The notes beneath the pieces were generated by a model that worked only from the letters and a program-made list of their open reading frames with translations, ran no database searches and was not told the DNA's origin. Below are positions 24,199 through 36,297 of a stretch of DNA of 64,000 nucleotides, one piece after another. Origin of the DNA: Heliocidaris erythrogramma (Eukaryota; Echinodermata; Echinoidea; Camarodonta; Echinometridae). Both the position numbers and the translations under genes were made by a program. The stretch lies in contig CM046858.1 of the NCBI GenBank assembly GCA_025617745.1, positions 38,085,119 through 38,149,118 on the forward strand. The letters run 5' to 3'. How positions within the stretch are numbered: the stretch's first letter is position 1; each line of letters opens with the position of its first letter.

Positions 24199-25299
24199 TC
24201 ACATTTCCACATTGTGCACACGACCTTGTCCCCCACATTTCAACTTGCGTATCACTTTCAGTAATGTCATACGCATTTCAGTCTGTAATGTTGCGTACAC
24301 GATAGGATTGATACAGCTGCCCAGCCAATAGACAATTGTACAGGTGGTGTATGCATCAGGCGGGAACGCTGTCTTCTGGAAAGCAATAGTCAACAAGCAA
24401 ATAGGACCGTAGCATACTGAAAAGAGCACAAACATGGTGGCGCAGATCTTGGTCAAAAGGAGTTCCTGGTGCGAAATTTTCTTGCGTTTGCGACGACCAC
24501 GGCGTTGACGATCGTTTTGAGGAACTTGTAAAGTCCCCGGTGGTCTCGAAGATGAGGGCTCGTCAACCCGATATTCTGTTTTGTTGTCTGTATACGCGGA
24601 CGTTGGTTCGGCATACGTCGACTGCCCTTCGGTGTGATTCGCAACAAGATCGGGATTACAGCTACGTTCGGAAGCGTCCGGCTCAGCTCGAACCTTGCGC
24701 GCACTTGATTTAACCGCAATGATAATGCGCCCGTAACTGAAAAGCGCGATGCAAAATGGCGTTATCAATCCACCCAGCACCAGAAAGTCATAGGCCCTTC
24801 CAGATACCAATGAATTCTTCGTGAGAATGCATCTGCCGTAGGTTGGGATAAAAAACGACTTTGTCCATCCGGTGAAGGTCACAAGCAATTGCAGTCCGCA
24901 CGGCAGTGCCCAAGACGCAAAAATTAAGATGAAAACACACGCTCTACTTCGCAGACATGATGTCGTTCGGTGAACCACACAGAAATAGCGATACAATCCT
25001 AGAAATGCAATATTATTCACAGTCACTCCGACAAGCAGGAACGAGAGTCTTGCGGTTAGATGACAGTACCAAAGTTCGTATCGCCACGTGTTCGTTAGGA
25101 ACGAGTCCATTATGAAGGGCACCACAAAAAGAAGGAATAGAAAACTGGAAAGGGCTAAGCTAACGATTATCGCATTTGTGCGGGTACGCAAGGTTGGTGT
25201 CATGAAAATACACCAGGCAACTGCTGCGTTGCATACGATACCGATGAGTACGCAAGGGATAGCGAAACTTACCAAAATAGTGACGAGAAGAGAAGCCAT
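24199..25299 (-). CDS. Class A (rhodopsin-like) GPCR, intronless, orphan
   Basis: A single uninterrupted 366-residue frame encodes a seven-helix plasma-membrane receptor that would signal through G proteins; the ligand is unknown. Helices lie at about 5-30, 41-64, 80-108, 119-142, 170-195, 284-308 and 320-342. Cys79 and Cys157 can form the usual extracellular disulfide. TM7 carries a good NPIVY (331-335). The DRY motif is YRY (103-105), the TM2 Asp is Ser (LALSS), and the TM6 CWxP is CYGP. The third intracellular loop is long (about 195-283) and ends in a basic cluster, RRGRRKRKK. The N-terminus before TM1 is only a few residues. Echinoderms are known for large expansions of intronless rhodopsin-type receptors, which this fits. 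I cannot assign a subfamily. Confidence 0.9.
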   Translation of the reverse strand: MASLLVTILVSFAIPCVLIGIVCNAAVAWCIFMTPTLRTRTNAIIVSLALSSFLFLLFVVPFIMDSFLTNTWRYELWYCHLTARLSFLLVGVTVNNIAFLGLYRYFCVVHRTTSCLRSRACVFILIFASWALPCGLQLLVTFTGWTKSFFIPTYGRCILTKNSLVSGRAYDFLVLGGLITPFCIALFSYGRIIIAVKSSARKVRAEPDASERSCNPDLVANHTEGQSTYAEPTSAYTDNKTEYRVDEPSSSRPPGTLQVPQNDRQRRGRRKRKKISHQELLLTKICATMFVLFSVCYGPICLLTIAFQKTAFPPDAYTTCTIVYWLGSCINPIVYATLQTEMRMTLLKVIRKLKCGGQGRVHNVEM

Positions 25300-28200
25300 T
25301 TTAAATTTGTAGACTTCACATTGATTTCCAGCACCAATTAAAATGAAATATATTTGCGGATTATCCTGAACTTATACCTTCAATGTTTGTTCTCGACAGT
25401 TGTAGTCAAACACACTCTGAAGATAAAGGTGAGCCATTTAACACTGAATGGGACAAAATCTAGAAGAAAGAATCCGACAGCATCGTATCACGTCAGTTCC
25501 CTCGTTCATACGCGATCTAACGTAGATGTGGACTTACCTGTTCAATATTGCAAGTATATAACCTTGACCTACCCTGAAATATCTATTCACAGTTGGTATC
25601 TCATTGAAATGACCACTTTTTTATCTATTATTGTTAGTTAATAATTATTATCCACACAGAATCCACAAGTCACAATGCTTCGTATTCCAAAGAAGAACGT
25701 ACCGTTTTAAAATTTTGCTCTTTAAATTTCGGAGCAGTTACAAAAGAATTCGCAGTAGATGTCACAGATCCTAGAAAGTCCTAATTACTGTAGCCTCATC
25801 AGTCCAAAATCGTGACTATGATTATGCATGCATCACATGCACTGCTTTGAGTTGCTCAAAATCTGCAGGTCATTGAGCATCACTTCTTTGATTTCATTTG
25901 TATGAATAGGCTCACCGCAACGTATATGGGCAATCTCCTATACAGGAGATTATCAGTTTGCAGTTCAAGAAATGAAGCATTAACACTTTCTGGAAACGTT
26001 TTTTCATCCATGTGAATCGAACTATGTCTAAGACTTCTTTTTGAACATAGGATACGTTGTGTAAATTGTCACATCAAGTTGCGCTTGTCTATATGTACAA
26101 AGTCAACCTGAGGAAGCGAACCGTGTAGTTCTACGACACACGCTCAATGATTATGTACTTTGTTAAACAGCGTCATTTACGGAGATCCTTTCGTTTCCGC
26201 AGATGAAAATCTTTAAAGGCATGTCGCTGTTCTTTTCATCGGCCATTCCTTCAATCATGTTGATGGCATAAGCATTTTGATGTTTAAAAAATACAGTACA
26301 TTTACAATTATATTCTATAATACGTAATCGTATACTATGATACCTATAATGTTTAGTTTTGGTAAGCCCTCAAAAACTTTTCGTCAGATTGATTGGATTT
26401 TTGTTGAGAAATAGCAAGATACTAGCAATACAAAGATGCTGTGAACATTTCATTTCCTAAAGTGGTATATTGAGCAAATGAAAGGCAAAATATAATTTAG
26501 ATGCCCGGGTTAGGGATAAACTCCCAAAAAACTTCAGCGTGCACTATACACCATACACGCGTTCAAAACCTACACACAGTGACACATGCTCCGTGCGAAG
26601 CCTCGAGATTGTTGTGCGGGGAGCCGTGAGGACGAAAAGGCCCTAGCGTAAGTAGGCCAGTATATTGCCGTGATCTAGCGGTCCTTACAGATATATTTAC
26701 GGTAAAATTCACCGAAAATCATTAATTTTGATGGAATACCAGATGATAAGCTACAAATATTTTATGATACATGGAAAACAACATGAGACTAAATTTAACA
26801 CGTTTCTTTCCAATTTCCTTTTGCTACCAAAACTGTACATAAACTTTAAAGCTTTCCTATAGTTTGCAGTAGAATCTTCCCATTTACCTTGTTTACGGTG
26901 CGTTTCTGTCGTTTTTATTCACGATTATTTAAACAATGTTTGTTATAACTCTAAAAAAAAAATCACCATATCATGTTTCTAAGTGCAATTTTCATATCGC
27001 GTCTGGCAAAGTTTAAATTTCTTTGACATCTAGATAAAGCTTGATCTAGATCATGTATTATGTTTATCATACTTAGTGTGAACAATGGCTTGGAGACTAT
27101 TTATAGCTAAAATACAATCATGTCAAATATACATGATCTAGCCATCAATACGACGCAATAAATTGCTTTCCACATTAATGTCGCAGATGGGTACGTTTGG
27201 TGGCTTTGTATATTAAAATGGAGAAGTGACGTATTAATAGAGGCATTAATACTGCTATCCTGTTATTATCATTATGCTTTCAGCAAATATTTCACCTTTG
27301 TTTGCTTCTCAAACGACGTTCTTCTAAATGACAGCGAAGAAAAAAAGGGCTCTATTGAAATCGCATAATTAATGTGGGGCAATTCATCACAGAAGGTCAT
27401 AGATATTCTACGTGCACGAGCAGTAAGCGACTCCGTTCCTAAAAATGAAGTGAAAGGAAAATGAAACTTATTCTCTTGATGACTACTCCTTGATTGGCAG
27501 ATACGTTGACATAACCACAATGGTGCCTAATTTAAAGCGGTATTGATCTAGCTTTTGAACGTGACAAAATGGCAAAAGTCATCGGGTAGTCTGTTTCTTC
27601 AAGGCTGGCAATATTGGTGCATGCCACCTCTTTGCGGCATTGTTTAGATCTCTATAGCGATAGAAACTTAATTGAAATTTGCTAAGAAGACATTAAATCT
27701 ACATCAGGAAAAGAAGGAAATTAGTGAAATATTCCAGAAGAGTGTGGCTTTCGGTAATTGATCTTAGGCCTACTGAAGATATTAAATGGTCTCCATGGCA
27801 TTCCTGCTCATGTCGTGGTCTCGTGTTCGTAATCCAATTCTCAAGTCGAATCGAGTTCAGTGTGATGCTTGGTTTTGTTAGGTGACACTTTATCACGGTG
27901 AGGTATCCATTTCAAACGCTCAGTTTAAATTATTCTGAAATCTATCTCTCGAATAAATGTCTAATTGTTCACACATGCAGTGCTGAGATATAAATATTTT
28001 CCCCTTTTTCGTATGTGAATTCAAACAATTCATTTGGATGCACGATGAAATGTCAAAAGCTTGAAATTACACCTGAAAGTTACCCTTTAAAGTAGAATAT
28101 CGTTGTGTTAAAAGATGAGAAAGAAACACACGTCTTCCAGGGTTCGCTCATCGCTTTATTCAGAAAAATGAGTCCACACTACATAGATGGTCTTACAAAT

Positions 28201-29676
28201 CATTTGAGTCTATATCGCTGGTGAACTATAGTGAAGACAACTTGACACTTATTTATTGAATTCAGGACATTGTCCAAAAACGAGGAACTTTACAAGGTAA
28301 GGAAGGTCCTTCTTTCAAACAACTGCACGTCGTCCTTGTAAGTCGTGAAATGAGTGGAGATAACAGCGTTTGAAGAGAACCCTTAATGGACTGATGTTTT
28401 CTTTTAAGAGTTCGCTTTAGAAAATCTCCTTCAGCAATGTGCAAGCCCGATATTATACTGGAATCAGCAGAAGTAGAAGGGAAATGGAGAGCGAAATCTT
28501 CGTATCAGACTTTAAAACCATCCTCTGAAACACTGTTCAAAATATAATCCCTTTATAGCATTTTGATGGTGCGTGTGCATCTTTCCAGTCTAGCATTGTG
28601 ATAAATTTAGTGAATATCCAACAGAACCTACGCACGTGTGCGCGCGCTTTGCTCAATGTTTTTCAATATTATACGGACGCGTTTACTAATCCATAATAAT
28701 TTTTCCCTTGTTGTGTGAGTAAATCATCAAGAGAGAAGGAGAGAAGGGGCTTAGTGAATTATTCATAACTAGTGTTCGCTAATACTGCAGTCACACACAA
28801 AATTCGACTCCAACCGATAATTAATCAGCAAAATATTGGCCATTCTTGCGATCGTGCTTTCGGTGTATTTGACGTTATGTTGCCGGTATTTAATATCGGT
28901 GTGACAGAGGTATAAGTGCAAGAACCGTTAGTATTTCATTAGACCGTGTTTCGTTCACGCTGTACAAGTAGAGTGCAACTGGACATTGTTTATTATCAAT
29001 TTAGGGGCAGATCTCCGGTCAGTAAACGACGATATGTGTGCGCCCCCCCCCCCCCCCCCCCACCGGCCTATGACATTTTCTTTTCTTTTTTAACTTGACA
29101 TGTGAATTATCTGTTCCTTTTTTTTTTTAATCTCTGATAAACAAAAAAGGGGGTCCGGACACCCATGACTCCGCTCCCTATCCGCGCCTTTTCGCATATT
29201 AATACAGCAAAGTCATATCGACCTGTCACAGTCGATATGCTTTCAATAAATTGATAAAATTGATAAACAGATACACAGACGACTCAAATGAGATTTTAAA
29301 AAACAGCTAAATGATGAAGGATGTGCCAATTATACCAAATTGGATTTCATAATTAACCAGACATTTCAATCTAAAATATGGATTAAAGATGGCGCTTCCC
29401 TGGAATTACATAGAACAGATTCCAGTGAGGATTACCAAAAGAAATATACATTGTATTGGGGGTTTTTTTGCACAGAGATTTTCGTTTTAATTTAAGAATG
29501 ATATTCCAACTTTTACCTCTCTGCAGCAAATTTAACACCAGCAAATTATACAGACGTCACGGTGCACATAACACTTTTCAACTTCCTCACTTTTCAGTCA
29601 TGTTTTTCTGCGCACATCTGGGTTACCAGAGCTATTGTTCACGACTAAACGATTTTCCTGGGCTTAACTTTCTACT
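25300..29676. other. Intergenic, 4.4 kb, no gene recognised
   Basis: The sequence is AT-rich and low in repeats compared with the rest of the window. A C-run lies near 29043-29061. Several 60-95 residue open frames exist but lack motifs. A 60-codon minus frame at 28262-28444 is followed within a few bases by AATAAA and is the only one with any gene-like context. Confidence 0.5.
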
Positions 29677-29895
29677 CAGGGGCGGCGTTAAAGAATCCCT
29701 GATAAGCACCAAAATTGATAATAATAACAATAAGTAACTGATCTCACATTTGGTGTAAAGCGATTATTTATGTCTCCAAATTTATCTGATATTCAAACCG
29801 AAGTAATAAAATAACGAAAAGAGAGTTCTTTTTTATCATGCATGTTTGATAAATAATAGGACAGTTGCCCCTTGCCTCCTTTAACACCGCCCCTG
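29677..29895. mobile_element. hAT-like MITE with CAGGGGCGG ends
   Basis: CAGGGGCGGCGTTAAAG at the left pairs with the complement of CTTTAACACCGCCCCTG at the right. It is 219 bases long and non-coding. The flanking 8-mers TTTCTACT and CTTTTGCT agree only partly. Confidence 0.65.
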
Positions 29896-30285
29896 CTTTT
29901 GCTCATAGCCAATAGGTAGTTTTATAATTTTGTCTTTCATCTTACAGAAGGGTCCAATATATTAAGGTTGCACCTGTTTTTCGAATCGGAGCAGTATACC
30001 ATTAACCTATACTGCAATGAACGGTAAGAAATTAAACATAAATTTCACACGAAATTAGAGTTTTAATGATAACAATTATACACCAGCACGATCGACAGTG
30101 GACTAACACAATATAGCGAATGACGTAGGGATTTAGCTAGCACAATGAGATGTATACCAGTTCATTTACTGCCAATTAGTAACCCCTATTAACTCCACCT
30201 CCCTCGAATCGACACATTGAGAATTAAGTAAATAGATCCATTTCAGTGTTGAGGTTTGCCCAACACCACAGTGAAATGTTGTTTC

Positions 30286-30574
30286 GAATGTGTCGACTTG
30301 AACGCCGTCCTAGATCCTCCCAGCTACAATGGACTGCTTTGTGTTAGCTGCATGCCGCGCTTTGTGCAAGAACGGCTCACTCGTCCACTGGCTTCTCCCT
30401 CGTCCACTAGTCAGATCAAGAACGCGTCAAACATGGTTTTTGCCGTCTTCACTAAAACGTGAACCTCGCTTCACCAATTGTTAGCTTCATGCTTCACCTA
30501 CTTTGTATGCAGTCAACACAAAGCAGTCCATTGTCGCTGGGAGAATCTAGGACAGCGTTCACGTCGAGACATTC
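30286..30574. repeat. Large imperfect hairpin, 68-bp arms
   Basis: Arm 30286-30353 pairs with arm 30507-30574 (shared cores CCTAGAT, CTCCCAGC and ACAATGGACTGCTTTGTGTT), leaving a loop of about 150 bases. The arms are GC-richer than the surroundings and both are open in one frame. No terminal duplication was seen. Confidence 0.75.
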
Positions 30575-31731
30575 CCCAAAAAACACTTATTATTGTTATC
30601 TCTATGGCGTATTTCAAGTTCGAGTGGAGATGAGAGTTAATGAAATTTATGCAATGTGAATCTGCCAAATTGACTGAAACAATTACTATCAGAAATGTCT
30701 GAGAAGGAGTAAGATGTAAATGTAACTTCTCATTGCTTTGTGGTCAAAGGTTCTAAGCCTCTATCGTCAATTTTGACGATATCTTGGCATGCTTGGATAT
30801 TCTGTGAAAAGAGCCTGATGAATGGCTGAATTATACATCACCCGAAATAGATGTAGTTATGATGAAGGTGTGTTTTATGTTTACTTAATGGCAGGGGCGG
30901 TGGAGCGCGTCTTTCAAAGTGGGGGCACCAGCAAAAAAAAAATGCAAGGGAGCACCTGCAAGGAGTGAATATAAAGCGAAAAAGGGGAATCATTTTGTGA
31001 TCTGGTATTACCCTACAGTCTAATTAACGCAATATCAAGCACCAGTTTCTTTATTTTTGTTGTGGTTCTGGACACTGCTTCAGCTTCTCCAATTAGCAGT
31101 TGTGTCATGTAATGGTGTAATGATTCATGTGCGAGTGGGTGAGCAGCCTTTTTTCTAATGCTGAAGTCCTTGCGATGATTGTGCATTATAAACAGCGATA
31201 TGATGAAAAATGACAACTTAATTTCGGTGGAATGTCATATAATATATTTATTCGTACATTGACTATGTCGTTTTTCTTCATGATTACATCGATACTTTAT
31301 GCGATCTGCTTGATATTTTCATTTACTATAAGAGCGAGCTAGCGTAGAGAGCGAGTTTGGGGAAATTTAAAGAAAATATTGCCTTTCCTTGGTGTAAATT
31401 AACAGGTAACTGCAATATTTCATTGTTAAAGGCGGTACTTAGGGAAGAAACATCCATAAATTGGACTGCAGTTGCATCTTGAAATGCTTCGCTTTAATTC
31501 GACACGTTAATGGAGATAATGCTGAGAGACCTTTCATTACGCTAAGAATATCTTGATTTATATCCCTCTCAAACACTTTGTTGGGGAATCTTGTAAATCA
31601 ATAGGGCAGAATGTGAAGTCTACATTTATTGTTTGCGTGAGATTTCCTTTGATTTCTGAATGATGTCTATCAGACTTATTTTATCCTGAATGTATGCAGT
31701 AAAATACACAAAATATACGGGATGGATTGTT
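30575..31731. other. Intergenic, repeat fragment only
   Basis: A fragment resembling a hAT-like end (GGCAGGGGCGGTGGAGCG) lies near 30892. Otherwise nothing was recognised. Confidence 0.45.
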
Positions 31732-31865
31732 GTACTTCAGAAGAGAGAGAGAAAGAGAAAGAGATGAAGAGAGACTGAGAGAGAGAGAAAGGGCAATAGA
31801 GAGAGAGAGAGAAATGGAGAGAGACTGCATAGTAGAGAGAGAGAGGAAGAGAGAGAGAGAGCAGA
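31732..31865 (+). repeat. GA-rich microsatellite
   Basis: A long GAGAGA run with interruptions. The open frames over it (Arg/Glu-rich) are artefacts of composition. Confidence 0.85.
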
Positions 31866-31884
31866 CAGTACTAAATACTGTTCT

Positions 31885-32085
31885 CCCTGAGGGCCCTGCA
31901 TATTATTACCCCGGCTTTAGCATGGCAACCGTAGCGCTCAGTGCATTCAACGAATAAATCCTACCAAGTACCAACTTACTACACCTGGGTTGAGTGTGGC
32001 AAACGTAGATTAATGTCTTGCCAAAGGACGTTAGTGCCGTGGTGGGATTCGAACCCCGTATCGTGGTACACGGTGATATACAATT
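31885..32085 (-). mobile_element. tRNA-headed SINE
   Basis: On the minus strand a pol III B-box-like GGTTCGAATCCCACC is followed by the body seen repeatedly in this window: GGCACTAACGTCCTTTGGC, then ACCCAGGTGTAGTAAGTTGG, ending in a CTAAAGCCGGGGTAATAATA-type tail. Confidence 0.8.
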
Positions 32086-32379
32086 CATATGTATTAATGC
32101 AACTTGGTAATTATCTAGCTTCCCTATATATTTATGCCTTCGCTATATCTCTACCATCCCCCGTGTATTTTTCAATCTATTGCAATTCAATTTTAAATTA
32201 TATATTGTGTACTTTCATTGCAATTTATAATATCATTATTTATATAAGAGTTTTTAATGTTACATGCAATATCTTTTTGATGATGTGCTGGTAATATTCA
32301 ACCTTTTGAACTAGAATTGTATGTTACATTTTTATGTTGGTTTTTTTTTTTTTTTTTTTGCCCTTTTCTTTCCCTTTTT

Positions 32380-33172
32380 AGCTCACCTGAGCCTAAGGCT
32401 CGAGTGAGCTATTGCGATGGAAATTTGTCCGTCGTCCGTCGTCCGTCGTCCGTTAACTTTTCACATTTTCATCTTCTTCTCCAAAACCCATGATCGGAAT
32501 TCAACCAAACTTGGTAAGAATCATCCTTAGGGGTAGGGGACCCAAAGTTGCTAAAATGGTACATGTGGCCCCCAGGGGGCCCAGGGGGAGGGCCCCCAAT
32601 TGTAAAAGCTATGTAAATTTCAAACATCTTCTTCTCCAGAACCAAGCATAGCTCAGACTTGGTATTGTGTATGGAGATACCTCTATAGATGAAGAATGAA
32701 TGTTGTTCATGAAATTTCTCTGAGTGGCCCTATAGGGGCCCTGTAGGGGTAACATACTGGAGGGGGAGGGGGTGGGGCAAGTTGTCCGCCATCCATAAAA
32801 TTTTTACATTTTCAGCTTCTTCTCCAAAACCCATGATTGGAATTTAACCGAACTTGGTAGGAAGCTCAGACTTGGTATTGTGTATAGAGATACCTCTATA
32901 GATGAAGAATGAAAGTTGTACATTCTTTGCATGATTTGTTGTATGATTCAACCACACTTGATGGGAATCATCCTTAGATGTAGGAGATTCAAATAATACA
33001 TGACATTCTAGACCATGGAGGGAATTATGTTAATTTCTAACATCATCTCATGTACATCCTCCTAGTTGTTTCAATTTCTAACATATCTCCTTGTGGTGCT
33101 AGAGAGAACATGCACCAGATGTGAATTGATCCACCTCAGGTGAGCGTCGTGCTCCCTGGGGCTCTTGTTTTT
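32380..33172. mobile_element. GCTCACCTGAG repeat element
   Basis: The left end AGCTCACCTGAGCC and the right end CTCAGGTGAGCG pair. The inside contains two diverged copies of one segment (about 32459-32690 and 32806-32930; marker TTCTTCTCCAAAACCCATGAT) and clusters of GGGCCC-rich words. It has no coding capacity. Repeats with this edge sequence are common in marine invertebrate genomes; the class is uncertain. Confidence 0.6.
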
Positions 33173-33513
33173 TCTGGAGGCTTCAATCATGCAGATAATT
33201 TCTTGATTTTAATCATTTTTTATGACAGGTAGATTTATACAGATCCGCTGAAATTTACATTTGACAAAATTTAATGCTTCACCATAAATTTCTGAATGAT
33301 TATTAATTTGTTTTCATTTATATATTTAATTATGTATATTGTGCAATTTTTATTATATTCCTCGGGATGGCATATGCGGGTTCACATGCCTAAGGGCAAC
33401 AGGGAAGAATTTCTATTTTTTGAACCCTGACACACATGCCATTATGTCTCATCTTCTTCTGTATATCTTTTACTCCGTATGTAAATCTTGTACTCGTATT
33501 TATGGTCAAATAG

Positions 33514-33545
<32 letters not shown>

Positions 33546-33640
33546 CGCAAATCACGACCCGGGATGCTGGAAACGTTCGCAAGAAATTCCAACCTTTTTT
33601 TGAAATTCCCGCCGAACTATAAACGACTCCCTTAGTGATA
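33173..33640 (+). repeat. Probable LINE 3' tail with ATA microsatellite
   Basis: AT-rich sequence ends in an ATA run at about 33513-33544, the typical tail of CR1/L2-like LINEs. No coding part was found, so the assignment rests only on the tail. Confidence 0.3.
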
Positions 33641-33654
33641 ACAAGTTGTTTTTA

Positions 33655-34235
33655 AAAGAAAAATTAAAAAAATAAGAAGCAGATCAATGAAAGTTTGATC
33701 AAAATCCGAGAAGCATTAAGAAAGTTATCAATTTTTGAAGTTGTAATTATTCAAACACATTTTGGCAACTTCGTGACGTATCTTGCGCGCTCCTCTCCCA
33801 TGCGCCTGTACTAAAACAAATCATAAATTTCCATTTTCTCCAAAGAAAATATTTAATCATACATGTAACCTCGATATAATCATTGCACATGTGTTATGAC
33901 ACAAAAGCTGTATGGAACAAATCTATTCCTTCATGATAAGTACTCTCTAATTTCCTTACTTCTTCAATCCTACACTGCGCCTACAGCACTCTACAGAGTA
34001 GGTTTGGCGTATGATAAATGATATTCATTATGAAATTTTCTATACTGAGCAAATAGGAGAGGAGCTCGCAAGATACGTCTAGGAGTTGATTGTTTGATTG
34101 ATTACAACTTCAAAAATGCGTAACTTTCCTTTTTTTTTATCGGATTTTGCTCAAACTTTCATTGAACTGTTTCTCTCATTTTTCTGCTTTTAATTATTAA
34201 AATCATCAAACTACCAGGGTGGACTTCCCCTTCAA
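33655..34235. mobile_element. Fold-back MITE with arms over 100 bp
   Basis: Left arm about 33661-33797 and right arm about 34060-34200 pair, sharing AATGAAAGTTTGA, TTTTTGAAGTTGTAAT and GACGTATCTTGCG. The right edge reads GGTGGACTTCCCCTT, an edge sequence I know from abundant sea urchin MITEs. The left outer edge has decayed. Confidence 0.75.
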
Positions 34236-34904
34236 TAACACGCGCCTCAATGGGATGTCGGTAAACTTGTACTTATGACGGTTTCGTGAAACGATGCTCC
34301 GGCATCTATGGCTAATTCTTGTCTTCATATGCCGATAGCGATAGTTGTTCGGTATAGTTTGTTAAACTCAATCTTTCTGCATGAACATACGGACACGGAA
34401 ATTGTTATAACATTTTCATTTGGATAGTTCTATGGGCATGGCGGAAGACGGTTTCAAATATTCTTTTTTTAGAGTAGGAGTATACCTCGGACAAATTTAC
34501 TCAGTGGCTTATCTAACATAAAGACGGAGCCGGTGAACCTCCTGTTTCCCGGCCTGCCTACAAGCGAACTTAATTATGTCAGCGGGGGATCGATAATGAT
34601 TTTAATTGACCGAAGAACTGGTTAACTGCCCTTTCAAAGAAATCGCTATGTTTGTATACTATCACTAAGTATGTTAACAAACATAATTTCTTGCCAAAAT
34701 ACGTCAACCCCTTCTTTGAGCTGAAAAACTATGTGGTTCAGGGCCTCATAACACAAACATTAATAGTTGCTCATACGATAGATGTTTGAAATTAAATGCA
34801 TTGATCACTATGTGCAGTTAATCGCAAAAATCAATGGTACGATCAATCGCTGAGCTTTGTATTAAGGGTCCTGGTCATGCGATTACATAATGGTAATACT
34901 ACTT
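34236..34904. other. Intergenic, nothing recognised
   Basis: No long open frame, repeat or RNA gene was identified. Confidence 0.45.
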
Positions 34905-34934
34905 CTATTACTACTACTACTACTACTACTACTG

Positions 34935-34973
<39 letters not shown>

Positions 34974-34985
34974 ATAATAATAATA
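34905..34985 (+). repeat. TAC trinucleotide microsatellite
   Basis: A run of TAC/ACT units that passes into TAA near 34970. Confidence 0.9.
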
Positions 34986-35089
34986 GTAATAGTGGCTTCT
35001 TATATAGTGTGGTTAACTTACAATAACTTAGGGTAACATAAAATTATGGTACAAGGAGAATAATTATAATAATGGGTATAAAGAAATTT

Positions 35090-35650
35090 TCAACTTAAAT
35101 TATAAGAATTACAAAGTGAACAGATACGTTTTGAGAAGTTGTTTAAAAGAACTAGTGGAGGAAGCCTGGCGAAGAAGAAGGGGGAGATTGTTCCAGAGAG
35201 AGGGGCCGGCGTGGGAAGAGCTGTGGTCACCCCAAGAGTGCCGCGATCGGGGAACTTGGAGTAGTGAAGAGTCTGATGATCGCAGTCTGCGAGGGAGTAG
35301 ATATATGATTGTATCAAGGAGTTATTACAGAACTCCTTGATTGTATCGAGTTCTGAGTGGTGAGAGCCCATGGACTCTGCGGTAGACCAGCAACATAACT
35401 TTGAATTTAATTCGCATTTCGATGGGTAGCCAGTAGCCTTCAATCAAGGCGGCTGTGCTGCTCTGTCGATCTCCTGGTCGATCCTCGAAACGCTCGGAAT
35501 AGTCCTCTGAGCAAGACTTCCCGTGCAATAATCAGATGATGATTCCGCGGGTTTCGAGGATGGAAAAGGGGATCAACAGAGCAGCACATCGCCTCGATTA
35601 GAGGCTTGGTAGCCAGTGAAGGGACTGAAGAACACGTGTTATGTGACATG
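35090..35650 (-). mobile_element. CR1/L2-like LINE, 3' end of reverse transcriptase ORF
   Basis: The minus strand reads YWLPIEMRIKFKVMLLVYR and later SLWNNLPLLLRQASS with SFKQLLKTYLF, the C-terminal signature of CR1/L2/RTE-type LINE proteins. The 5' remainder is absent. The 35449-35600 part contains its own inverted repeat (arms about 50 bases, core GTGCTGCTCTGT), suggesting rearrangement. Confidence 0.7.
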
Positions 35651-35699
35651 CTTTCTTGGTGAGGGTTACTAGTTTAGTCTAGTCTAGTCTAGTCTGGTC

Positions 35700-36297
35700 A
35701 TTGTGACATGTAATATCGATACTAAGAAAACGTTCAAACGACGCCTCAGTCTATATATATTTTCTGTGCATATCTCCCATCAAAGCTTGATATCGGCATG
35801 TTATTGAAACAAACATGTAACCTAGCTTGGAATTTAGCAGAATTAATACACAGTTTAATAATACTTTTAAAAGACAATACAAAAAGAAATTACTTAGCAA
35901 TTATTAATTTATGTTAGGATGACTATATGTATGTTGTGTGTTTATATATTTTGTCCTGTTTTACTTTCTCGGTTTATTGTATTTTAGTTTTTGTTTAAAT
36001 TATTATTACTTGGTACTGTACTTAATTACCGCATCCATGGTAGCAATATTATTTTAATCATCAATCCACGTTGGGCATGTGCGTTCATACAAGCCTTTTC
36101 TTGGCTTTTTAGTGCATGCCCCTTTTCCATTCATTTATGTTCAACCATGTAACAACTCTACTTTTTCTATTACTTTTGATTGCTTTGTTCATGTTTTTAT
36201 TGACATGTTTTAATTCTCCTTTTTATTTGTCTGTATATGACTTTGTTCATTTTTATGAATTGGAAATAAATACTGAATTGAATTGAATTGAATTGAA
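35700..36297 (+). mobile_element. Probable LINE 3' UTR with GAATT tail
   Basis: T-rich, untranslatable sequence ends with GGAAATAAATACTGAATT followed by GAATT pentamers (36262-36297), a 3' tail style of CR1-like LINEs. An AGTCT run lies just upstream (about 35665-35697). Confidence 0.45.

Noticed and set aside
28262-28444. 60-codon minus frame followed by AATAAA
   Set aside because: No motif, no visible upstream exon; the AATAAA match alone is weak.
31727-31957. Arg/Glu-rich frame
   Set aside because: Translation of a GA microsatellite.
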